Source: Actinomycetales bacterium
GTDB lineage: Bacteria; Actinomycetota; Actinomycetes; Actinomycetales; Actinomycetaceae
Length of the DNA: 5,611 nt
NCBI GenBank assembly: GCA_012513625.1
Contig: JAAZBW010000045.1
Location: forward strand, 1-5,611
Reading direction: 5' to 3'
Below, one piece after another: positions 1 to 5,149 of this stretch. Position numbers and translations under genes: made by a program. Position 1 is the first letter of the stretch; every line of letters begins with the position of its first letter. Under the pieces are notes generated by a model. The model had not been told where the DNA came from. It did no database searches and saw only the letters and a program-made list of their open reading frames with translations.

Positions 1-1
1 C

Positions 2-274
2 CGGGACTTCGGGCGACGGCGGGCGCTGGGAGCGTCCCAATGGCTTATCGTCGGGCTGCTCCTGGCGCAGACGCTCATGCTTGCCAGCATTGCCGCTGCA
101 GTATCGACGGGCCTGACGTTGGCGTGGTCTGCGTGGCGCGGACAGGCGCTGCCGGAGCCCGAGTTCACACTTGCTGTGATGGTCGCCACCATTGTGACCG
201 CAGGCGTCGCCACCGTGATCCCGGCCCTCGTGGCGGCCCGGCGGGAACCACTGCGTGAACTCCGCACGGCCTGA
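2..274 (+). CDS. FtsX/MacB-type ABC transporter permease, C-terminal fragment
   Basis: Partial gene entering from the left edge; 90 residues and a TGA stop (272-274) are visible. The fragment opens with RDFGRRRALGAS, the basic cytoplasmic motif (R-R-x-x-x-G-x-R-R-A-L-G-A) that precedes the penultimate membrane helix of FtsX/MacB-type permeases. Two hydrophobic segments follow (about residues 14-37 and 56-78), then the family's C-terminal signature PALVAARREPLRELRTA (P-A-x-x-A-A-R-x-x-P-x-x-x-L-R). Such permeases sit in the cytoplasmic membrane and work with an ATPase subunit, normally encoded just upstream, in exporting or extracting lipids, lipoproteins or peptides. The substrate cannot be deduced from this piece. 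The next gene, sucC, starts 170 bp later with its own promoter, so the two are probably separate units. The family call is firm; the specific role is unknown. Confidence 0.9.
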   Translation, partial: RDFGRRRALGASQWLIVGLLLAQTLMLASIAAAVSTGLTLAWSAWRGQALPEPEFTLAVMVATIVTAGVATVIPALVAARREPLRELRTA

Positions 275-386
275 GTGCCACTCGAGAGATTCAGACGCGA
301 CCGGCCTCCCGGCTGGACCCCGTGCGAGTTCTCCGAACGCCGTGATCGGGGTGCCGCCTGGGGTAGCGCCCCCCAATTCGATCCGA

Positions 387-392
387 TACGAT
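387..392 (+). promoter_or_regulatory. Probable -10 box of the sucCD promoter
   Basis: TACGAT fits the actinobacterial housekeeping -10 consensus TANNNT, here with the common TAnnAT form. It lies 52 bp ahead of the sucC GTG and puts the transcription start near 398-400. No good -35 hexamer is found 16-18 bp upstream, which is frequent in high-GC actinobacterial promoters. The segment 275-386 shows no gene. It holds only a weak 5 bp stem (TGGGG at 359-363 with CCCCA at 371-375) that might end the upstream permease transcript. The assignment is by motif and position only. Confidence 0.5.
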
Positions 393-397
393 CAGGA

Positions 398-415
398 TGT
401 CTCGATGTCGAGACA
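398..415 (+). promoter_or_regulatory. Perfect palindrome at the likely sucC transcription start (candidate operator)
   Basis: TGTCTCGATGTCGAGACA has two 8-base arms that are exact reverse complements (398-405 and 408-415) around a 2-base centre. It begins 5 bp after the candidate -10 box and ends 17 bp before the sucC ribosome binding site. A dimeric repressor bound here would cover the transcription start. The size and symmetry fit a TetR, MarR or GntR type dimer, but I cannot name the regulator. As RNA it could form only a short hairpin with no following U tract, so a terminator is unlikely. Confidence 0.6.
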
Positions 416-444
416 ATTTCCCTCGCTGAACCGGAAGGCAGACT

Positions 445-1608
445 GTGGATCTCTACGAGTACCAGGCTCGAGACCTCTTCGCCGCCTACGACGTGCCTGT
501 CTTGGGCGGCGTCGTGGCCTCCACGCCCGAGGAGGCCCGCGCTGCAGCCGAGCAGCTCGGCGGTGGCCTCAAGGTGGTGAAGGCGCAGGTGAAGACCGGC
601 GGCCGCGGCAAGGCGGGCGGAGTTAAGCTCGCGCACAGCCCGGAGGAGGTGGCCGAGAAGGCCGCCGCGATCCTCGGGATGGACATCAAGGGCCACACCG
701 TCCACCGCGTGCTCATCGCGGAGGGTGCGGACATTGCGGAGGAGTACTACTTCTCGATCCTCCTCGACCGCGCGGAGCGCCGCTACCTCGCCATGGCGTC
801 CGTTGAGGGCGGCATGGAGATCGAGCAGCTCGCCGTCGAGCGCCCCGAGGCCCTCGCCAAGATCGCGGTGGACCCGATCGTGGGGATCGACGAGGCGAAG
901 GCCGAGGAGATCGTGGACGCCGCAGGATTCAAGCCGGAGATCCGCGAGCAGGTGAAGCACACGATCCTGAAGCTCTGGGACGTCTATGCCGGTGAGGACG
1001 CCACCCTCGTCGAGGTGAACCCGCTGGTGCTCACCTCCGAGGGGAAGATCATCGCGCTGGACGGCAAGGTCACGCTGGATGACAACGCATCCTTCCGCCA
1101 CGAGAACCATGCGGAGCTCGTGGACATCCAGGCGGAGGACCCGCTGGAGCTCAAGGCCAAGCAGCAGAACCTCAACTACGTGAAGGTGGACGGCGAGGTG
1201 GGCATCATCGGAAACGGTGCCGGACTCGTGATGTCCACGCTCGATGTGGTGGCACTCGCGGGTGAGCCGTACGGCGTGAAGCCCGCCAACTTCCTGGACA
1301 TCGGCGGTGGCGCCTCGGCCGAGGTCATGGCCGCCGGCCTGGACGTGATCCTCGGGGACCCGCAGGTGAAGTCCGTGTTCGTGAACGTGTTCGGCGGCAT
1401 CACCGCCTGCGACGAGGTGGCCCGCGGGATCGTGGCAGCCCTCGAAATCCTCGGAGAATCGGCCACGAAGCCCCTCGTCGTCCGCCTCGACGGCAACAAC
1501 GTGGAGGAGGGCCGGGCCATCCTCGCGGAGGCCAACCACCCCCTCGTCACCCTGATGGATACCATGGACGGTGCCGCTGCGCGCGCCGCCGAGCTGGCAG
1601 CGAAGTAA
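445..1608 (+). CDS. sucC: Succinyl-CoA synthetase (ADP-forming), beta subunit
   Basis: Encodes the nucleotide-binding subunit of succinyl-CoA synthetase, which with SucD converts succinyl-CoA, ADP and phosphate to succinate, ATP and CoA in the cytoplasmic TCA cycle. The protein has 387 residues, close to the E. coli length of 388. The N-terminal ATP-grasp domain shows DLYEYQARDLF at residue 2 and the nucleotide loop KTGGRGKAGGVKLA (50-63). EVNPLV (N192) and ALDGKV (D206) match the Mg-binding Asn and Asp of E. coli SucC (N199, D213), with the same 14-residue spacing. The C-terminal ligase half carries GNGAGLVMSTLD (256-267), NFLDIGGGA (282-290), VNVFGGITACDEVARG (313-328) and RLDGNN (347-352). 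The GTG start is chosen because residue 1 then aligns with the family N-terminus and GGAAGG (433-438) sits 6 bases upstream. It is the first gene of the sucCD operon, behind a candidate promoter and palindrome. ATP versus GTP preference was not determined. Confidence 0.98.
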   Translation: MDLYEYQARDLFAAYDVPVLGGVVASTPEEARAAAEQLGGGLKVVKAQVKTGGRGKAGGVKLAHSPEEVAEKAAAILGMDIKGHTVHRVLIAEGADIAEEYYFSILLDRAERRYLAMASVEGGMEIEQLAVERPEALAKIAVDPIVGIDEAKAEEIVDAAGFKPEIREQVKHTILKLWDVYAGEDATLVEVNPLVLTSEGKIIALDGKVTLDDNASFRHENHAELVDIQAEDPLELKAKQQNLNYVKVDGEVGIIGNGAGLVMSTLDVVALAGEPYGVKPANFLDIGGGASAEVMAAGLDVILGDPQVKSVFVNVFGGITACDEVARGIVAALEILGESATKPLVVRLDGNNVEEGRAILAEANHPLVTLMDTMDGAAARAAELAAK

Positions 1609-1623
1609 GGAGCGGAAAGAACA

Positions 1624-2541
1624 ATGGCAATCCTGCTTGATGAGAACTCCAAGGTCATCGTCCAGGGCATGACCGGCTCGGAGGGGCAGAAGCACACCCG
1701 CCGCATGCTCTCCGCCGGCACCAAGGTGGTGGCCGGGACCAACCCGCGCAAGGCCGGCACCACGGTCGAGTTCGAGGTGGCCCCCACCGGCTACGGCGCC
1801 GACCACGTGAACGCCGGCACCGTCTCCGTACCCGTCTACGGCACGGTCAAAGAGGCCCGCGACGCCACCGGCGCCATGGTCTCCGTGATCTTTGTGCCCC
1901 CGGCGTTCGCCAAGGACGCCGTGATCGAGGCCGTGGATGCCGAGCTGGACCTCGTGGTCATCATCACCGAGGGCATCCCCGTCAAGGACACCGCGGAGTT
2001 CTTCACCTACGCGGCCGAGAAGGGCGTGCGCCTGATCGGCCCCAACTGCCCCGGCGTCATCAGCCCCGGCCGCTCCAACGTGGGCATCACCCCGCCGGAC
2101 ATCACCGGCCCCGGCCCCATCGGCCTCGTCTCCAAGTCCGGCACGCTCACCTACCAGATGATGTACGAGCTCCGTGACGTCGGCTTCACCACCTGCATCG
2201 GTATCGGCGGAGACCCGGTGATCGGCACCACCCACATCGACGCCCTCAAGGCGTTCGAAGAGGACCCGGACACCAAGGCGATCGTGATGATCGGCGAGAT
2301 CGGCGGCGACGCCGAGGAGCGCGCCGCCGCCTACATCAAGGAGCACGTGACCAAGCCCGTGGTCGGCTACGTGGCCGGCTTCACCGCCCCCGAGGGCAAG
2401 ACCATGGGCCACGCCGGCGCCATCGTCACAGGCTCCGAGGGCACCGCCCAGGCGAAGAAGGAGGCCCTCGAGGCCGTCGGCGTGCGGGTGGGCCGCACCC
2501 CCACCGAGACCGCCAACCTCGCCCGCGCCCTCTTCCAGTAG
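1624..2541 (+). CDS. sucD: Succinyl-CoA synthetase, alpha subunit
   Basis: Encodes the CoA-binding and phosphohistidine-carrying subunit of succinyl-CoA synthetase, partner of SucC. It has 305 residues. The Rossmann CoA site is QGMTGSEGQKH (14-24). The middle holds GPNCPGVISPG (139-149), SKSGTLTYQ (170-178) and GIGGDPVIGT (193-202). MIGEIGGDAEE (222-232) contains E225, the glutamate next to the active site. KTMGHAGAI (259-267) carries H263, equivalent to the phosphorylated H246 of E. coli. Compared with the E. coli sequence as I recall it, about 18 extra residues lie between GTT (45-47) and PVYGT (70-74); an insert here also occurs in mycobacterial SucD. The ATG follows sucC by 15 bp. The sucC stop is embedded in TAAGGAG (1606-1612), and GGAAAG (1614-1619) lies closer to the ATG, so translation is probably coupled. 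A strong hairpin 60 bp after the stop likely ends the operon. Confidence 0.98.
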   Translation: MAILLDENSKVIVQGMTGSEGQKHTRRMLSAGTKVVAGTNPRKAGTTVEFEVAPTGYGADHVNAGTVSVPVYGTVKEARDATGAMVSVIFVPPAFAKDAVIEAVDAELDLVVIITEGIPVKDTAEFFTYAAEKGVRLIGPNCPGVISPGRSNVGITPPDITGPGPIGLVSKSGTLTYQMMYELRDVGFTTCIGIGGDPVIGTTHIDALKAFEEDPDTKAIVMIGEIGGDAEERAAAYIKEHVTKPVVGYVAGFTAPEGKTMGHAGAIVTGSEGTAQAKKEALEAVGVRVGRTPTETANLARALFQ

Positions 2542-2601
2542 GCCCGTCGACGACGGAGCCCACCTTCCGTCTCCAGGCCCGGTTCGCCGTCACGCGGCGA
2601 G

Positions 2602-2627
2602 GCAGCCCCGCCATCCGGCGGGGCTGC
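2602..2627 (+). terminator. GC-rich hairpin, probable sucCD terminator
   Basis: GCAGCCCCGCC (2602-2612) and GGCGGGGCTGC (2617-2627) are perfect complements, giving an 11 bp stem with the four-base loop ATCC. The tail GCCTATTCT is only moderately T-rich, so it would be a weak or L-shaped intrinsic terminator of the kind common in actinobacteria. A smaller 5 bp stem (CGCCG 2585-2589 with CGGCG 2595-2599) lies just upstream. It sits between sucD and the next gene, where a terminator is expected. Confidence 0.75.
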
Positions 2628-2630
2628 GCC

Positions 2631-2636
2631 TATTCT
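2631..2636 (+). promoter_or_regulatory. Probable -10 box for leaderless transcription of the perM-like gene
   Basis: TATTCT fits TANNNT and ends 8 bases before the ATG at 2645, so RNA would start at or next to the A of the start codon. The 8 bases between contain no Shine-Dalgarno sequence. Together these point to a leaderless mRNA, a start mode common in actinobacteria. The region where a -35 box should be is inside the preceding hairpin and shows no good hexamer. Confidence 0.55.
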
Positions 2637-2644
2637 GGCGAACG

Positions 2645-4117
2645 ATGAGATACCTGCCCGAGAAGTCGCTCCGCGCCGCCCTCGCGGGGGTGGAGGCGGC
2701 GGTCCTCACGTGGCTCACCACCGCCCTGCTCGCCATGGTGGCCTACGCCGCCACGGCGGGCGCGCCCGGCATGGCGGACGCCACCTGGTCCACTGCCGTG
2801 GGAGCGGGGACCCGCCTCTGGGCACTCGGCTTCGGCGGGACCATGCTCCTCGATGAGGCAGTCCTCACCCTCATTCCCCTCGGTATCACGCTGATGGCGG
2901 TGCTCCTGCTGCGGGGCTCGATGCGCCGCGCCTCCCTCGGCACGCTCGGCCAGGTGGGTGTGGCGGGGGGCGCCTTCGTGGTGGCCGTTGCGGCACTCGG
3001 CCTGGCGGGCGGCGTGGAGGCGGGACGGCACCTGCTCGGCGCCGTCGGGATCGCGGTGGTGGCCGGAATCGCGGCACTCTGGGGCAGCTCCGCCGGCCTT
3101 CCCGCGCCCCTGGCCCGCTGGCTCCGGCAGCTGCCCGCCGAGGTGGGGGAGGGCGCCCGCTCCGGCATGCGGCTCCTGCGGTGGCTCGGCCTCCTCGGCG
3201 TCGCGCTCGTGGCGGCGGCCCTCTTCGTCTCCTGGGACCTCGTCTCCGAGATCTCCGGATCGCTCGAGGCCGGGGCCGTCTCGGGTATCGCGTTCGGCCT
3301 CGTGCAGGCGGCCTTCCTGCCCAACCTCTCTGCGTGGGCCCTCTCCTGGGTGGCGGGCCCCGGCTTCACCGTGGGCACCGGCACCTCCTTCGCGCCCACC
3401 GAGGTGTTGACCGAGCCGCTCCCGGCCATTCCCGTGTTCGGCGCCCTCCCGGCCCCCGGCTCGGAACCCGGCCTGCTGGTGGTCCTCGTGCCCGTGATAT
3501 TCGGTGCCGCGTGGGCGCTGTGGCGCTCCCGCCGCGCAGCCGACCCGGCCGGCTGGGCCGAGCTCGGCATCCGTGTGGGCACCGCCTTCGCTGTCGTCTT
3601 CCTCGGATTCCTCGCCTGGTTTCTGCTGGCGGGCGGGGCGCTCGGTCCCGGCCGCATGGCGGAGGTGGGGATCACCTCGCCGCTCCTCGCCGCCCTCGTG
3701 CTTGCCGCGGAGGCGGTGGCCGGTTATGCGCTCGCGCTCGTGACCTTCCGGCTCGTCGGGCAGTTTGGCTCCGGCCGCGCACCGCGGGTCGTGGAGGCAG
3801 TAGCCGACGCAGACGACCCCGCCGAGGGTGAGTTCGAGGACCAACTGGGCTTCGACGTCGAGAACGCGCCCGGCCGGGAGGAGGCGACCTCCCCGGACAC
3901 GGAAGACGCGGATGACCTTCCCGCCTTCGGTACCGGCGCGACACCCGTGCCCGCGGTCCCGGCCGCGGCCCCGACGGCGGCGACCGCACCCCTCGCACTG
4001 ACTGCCCCCACGGCGTTCACGGCCGAGGTTCCCGAGGACTGGTACGCCCATGAGGGGGACGGCAAGTCCGCCTCACTCCCCCTGGAGCAGGCGGACCCTG
4101 AAGAGCGGAAGGTCTAG
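2645..4117 (+). CDS. perM: DUF6350 / PerM-type polytopic membrane protein
   Basis: A 490-residue integral membrane protein matching the actinobacterial DUF6350 family, which includes M. tuberculosis PerM (Rv0955). PerM is reported to support cell division and persistence, partly through the divisome protein FtsB. Hydrophobic segments appear near residues 16-37, 72-90, 108-123, 131-147, 179-198, 211-237, 276-294, 313-333 and 345-371. The best family mark is FLPNLSAWALSWVAGPGF (224-241) followed by VGTGTSF (243-249), a conserved P-N-x-x-x-W-x-x-x-x-x-x-G-P-G-F element. The tail (376-490) is not membranous: first acidic (about 383-425), then Ala/Pro/Thr-rich (about 430-460), probably a disordered cytoplasmic domain. 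Start at ATG 2645 is supported by a -10 box 8 bp upstream and no Shine-Dalgarno. Position between sucCD and purN is as in M. tuberculosis. The gene symbol is by family and synteny, not by proven function in this organism. Confidence 0.82.
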   Translation: MRYLPEKSLRAALAGVEAAVLTWLTTALLAMVAYAATAGAPGMADATWSTAVGAGTRLWALGFGGTMLLDEAVLTLIPLGITLMAVLLLRGSMRRASLGTLGQVGVAGGAFVVAVAALGLAGGVEAGRHLLGAVGIAVVAGIAALWGSSAGLPAPLARWLRQLPAEVGEGARSGMRLLRWLGLLGVALVAAALFVSWDLVSEISGSLEAGAVSGIAFGLVQAAFLPNLSAWALSWVAGPGFTVGTGTSFAPTEVLTEPLPAIPVFGALPAPGSEPGLLVVLVPVIFGAAWALWRSRRAADPAGWAELGIRVGTAFAVVFLGFLAWFLLAGGALGPGRMAEVGITSPLLAALVLAAEAVAGYALALVTFRLVGQFGSGRAPRVVEAVADADDPAEGEFEDQLGFDVENAPGREEATSPDTEDADDLPAFGTGATPVPAVPAAAPTAATAPLALTAPTAFTAEVPEDWYAHEGDGKSASLPLEQADPEERKV

Positions 4118-4188
4118 GTGCAGCTCGCCAGCGCGAGACCCGCGATAGCAAGAATTGAGGTGAGGATTCCACGCCCGAGCCGGAACAT
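4114..4188 (-). CDS. Possible 24-residue hydrophobic peptide, tail-to-tail with perM
   Basis: On the minus strand an ATG (4188-4186) is preceded by GAAGGAG (4200-4194) at 5-base spacing, the strongest Shine-Dalgarno in this gap. It opens 24 codons ending in TAG at 4116-4114. The peptide starts MFRLGRG, has a hydrophobic run ILTSILAIAGLALAS and ends in Cys-Thr. It looks like a lipoprotein signal peptide (positive n-region, h-region, L-A-S-C lipobox) with almost no mature part, or a one-helix membrane peptide. Its stop and the perM stop share the palindrome CTAG (4114-4117), so the genes converge. TAGCCT (4258-4253, minus strand) is a possible -10 box. CACCA (4210-4214) and TGGTG (4221-4225) could form a small stem in its leader. 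About 70% of its codons end in G or C, fewer than in neighbours. It could be a chance ORF or a decayed lipoprotein gene; no family is recognised. Confidence 0.38.
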   Translation of the reverse strand: MFRLGRGILTSILAIAGLALASCT

Positions 4189-4285
4189 CAGTTCTCCTTC
4201 GCTGTGTCGCACCATCTGATTGGTGGTACGCCATACCCAGACCGACAATTCGAGGCTATCTCCGGATCCATGTGCGCGTGAGTGA

Positions 4286-4309
4286 CTCGAGGGCGTCGGC
4301 GCCCTCGAG
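4286..4309. repeat. Perfect 10 bp inverted repeat (stable hairpin) upstream of purN
   Basis: CTCGAGGGCG (4286-4295) and CGCCCTCGAG (4300-4309) are exact complements around the four-base loop TCGG. The stem is very stable, but neither strand has a T tract after it. It could be a Rho-independent-like stop for transcripts leaving perM, 169 bp downstream of its stop codon, shielding purN from readthrough. It lies 82 bp upstream of the purN start. The surrounding gap (4118-4391) otherwise holds only the possible minus-strand micro-ORF and the purN promoter. Confidence 0.6.
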
Positions 4310-4378
4310 CCAACCTGGGGCGTTGATCAGACCCGGAATGTGCAGGGCTGGACGCCGAGGTCTGCTGCTCGGGCCGAC

Positions 4379-4384
4379 TAGGCT
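4379..4384 (+). promoter_or_regulatory. Probable -10 box for leaderless purN transcription
   Basis: TAGGCT fits TANNNT and is separated from the purN ATG (4392) by 7 bases, which places the RNA start at the start codon. No Shine-Dalgarno precedes this ATG. The -35 region (about 4355-4361) is poor. The position of this box also decides the start codon: in-frame upstream starts (for example 4272) would run through the hairpin at 4286-4309 and add residues unlike the family. Confidence 0.6.
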
Positions 4385-4391
4385 TCACCGC

Positions 4392-5009
4392 ATGAACGCA
4401 ACCCCCGTCGTCGTCCTTGTCTCGGGAGGTGGCTCCAACCTCGCGGCGCTGCTTGAGGCCGCAAAGGATCCCGCCTACGGCGTGCAGGTGGTGGCGGTAG
4501 GTGCGGACCGCGACGGGTGCGGGGGAGTGGAGATCGCCCGTGCGGCCGGGATCCCCACCTTCGTGTGCCGGGTGGGCGACTACACCGAGAGGGCCGCCTG
4601 GGACGCCGCGCTCGCGGACCTGTGCGCGGATTACGATCCGGCGCTCGTGGTCTCGGCCGGCTTCATGAAGCTGGTGGGACCGGGATTCCTCCAGCGGTTC
4701 GGCGGACGTTTCGTGAACACCCATCCCGCGCTGCTGCCGAGCTTCCCCGGCGTCCGGGGCGCGCAGGACGCGCTCGACTACGGGGTGAAGGTCACGGGGG
4801 CCACACTGTTCCTCGTGGACGAGGGCGTGGATACCGGAATCATCCTCGCCCAGTGTGTGGTGCCCGTGGAGGATGCGGACACCGTGGAGGAGCTCACCGA
4901 GCGGATCAAGGTGGCCGAGCGGGCGCAGCTCGTGGAGGTCGTGGGCCGGATGGCGCGCGAGGGCTGGACTGTGGAGGGGCGGCGGGCGCGGATCGGCCGG
5001 AGCCGCTGA
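4392..5009 (+). CDS. purN: Phosphoribosylglycinamide formyltransferase
   Basis: Cytoplasmic GAR transformylase, transferring a formyl group from 10-formyltetrahydrofolate to glycinamide ribonucleotide in step three of purine synthesis. The 205-residue length is close to E. coli PurN (212). VVVLVSGGGSNLAALLEAA (6-24) contains the phosphate-binding loop. SAGFMKLVGPGFL (88-100) precedes the catalytic core. FVNTHPALLPSFPG (107-120) supplies N109 and H111, and LVDEGVDTG (141-149) supplies D147; these match the E. coli catalytic Asn106, His108 and Asp144. The start at 4392 gives the family N-terminus and fits a leaderless promoter (-10 box TAGGCT, 7 bp before). It stands alone: perM ends 274 bp upstream, and the next gene on the same strand is an unrelated membrane protein rather than purH, which follows purN in M. 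tuberculosis. No clear terminator hairpin is visible after the TGA. Confidence 0.97.
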   Translation: MNATPVVVLVSGGGSNLAALLEAAKDPAYGVQVVAVGADRDGCGGVEIARAAGIPTFVCRVGDYTERAAWDAALADLCADYDPALVVSAGFMKLVGPGFLQRFGGRFVNTHPALLPSFPGVRGAQDALDYGVKVTGATLFLVDEGVDTGIILAQCVVPVEDADTVEELTERIKVAERAQLVEVVGRMAREGWTVEGRRARIGRSR

Positions 5010-5053
5010 GCCCGGAGTGCGGATAGCCGGCTGGCGACACCTGTGGCGGAAAT

Positions 5054-5093
5054 GTCAAGCATCCTTGACTGTCAAGCGAGCTTGACTGTAAAG
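5054..5093 (+). promoter_or_regulatory. Array of five GTCAAG/CTTGAC half-sites (candidate operator)
   Basis: Five hexamer half-sites alternate in direction: GTCAAG (5054-5059), CTTGAC (5064-5069), GTCAAG (5071-5076), CTTGAC (5081-5086) and the variant GTAAAG (5088-5093). Gaps are 4, 1, 4 and 1 bases, so the pattern repeats every 17 bp. The tightest unit, CTTGACTGTCAAG (5064-5076), is a perfect 13-base palindrome, and 5081-5093 is a copy with one change. The array covers a promoter for the gene at 5150. The regularity and overlap suggest cooperative binding of a repressor dimer, perhaps an autoregulator encoded nearby. Confidence 0.7.
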
Positions 5094-5094
5094 T
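5065..5094 (+). promoter_or_regulatory. Probable promoter of the 3'-terminal membrane protein gene
   Basis: TTGACT (5065-5070) is a near-consensus -35 box, and TAAAGT (5089-5094) a reasonable -10 box with an 18 bp spacer. The transcription start would fall near 5101, giving a leader of about 49 bases with GAAGGGA (5135-5141) as ribosome binding site. It is the only promoter in the window with a strong -35 hexamer, and it is built from the same half-sites as the operator array, which fits tight repression. A second TTGACT (5082-5087) has no good -10 box at the right distance. Confidence 0.6.
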
Positions 5095-5149
5095 CTCATT
5101 TACACCGCCACGGCATCGGGCCGGGGCAGCGTCCGAAGGGACAGGCACC

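Noticed and set aside
397..429. Ten-residue upstream ORF ahead of sucC (ATG 397, TGA 427-429)
   Set aside because: No ribosome binding site, it begins at or before the expected transcription start, and its sequence is dictated by the palindrome.
1176..1787. 203-codon minus-strand frame spanning the sucC-sucD junction
   Set aside because: It is antisense to two highly conserved enzymes and has no family motifs; a GC-bias shadow.
2743..3675. 310-codon open frame on the minus strand within perM
   Set aside because: Ala/Pro/Arg/Ser-rich shadow frame with no domain features; it is overlapped by a convincing plus-strand gene.
3181..3831. 216-codon plus-strand frame inside perM
   Set aside because: Arg/Gly/Pro-rich shadow in a wrong frame; no start signal or domain.
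2630..4051. 473-codon open frame on the minus strand opposite perM
   Set aside because: Composition is dominated by Gly, Arg, His and Glu, as expected from reading high-GC membrane-protein DNA backwards. It has no recognisable motif, and the plus strand clearly encodes a multi-helix protein.
4272..4391. In-frame N-terminal extension of purN
   Set aside because: The added 40 residues run through the hairpin, have no family counterpart, and the -10 box at 4379 points to the start at 4392.
4188..4724. 178-codon minus-strand frame opposite purN and its upstream gap
   Set aside because: Most of it is antisense to the purN catalytic region. The protein is motif-free and would end exactly at the micro-ORF ATG by chance.
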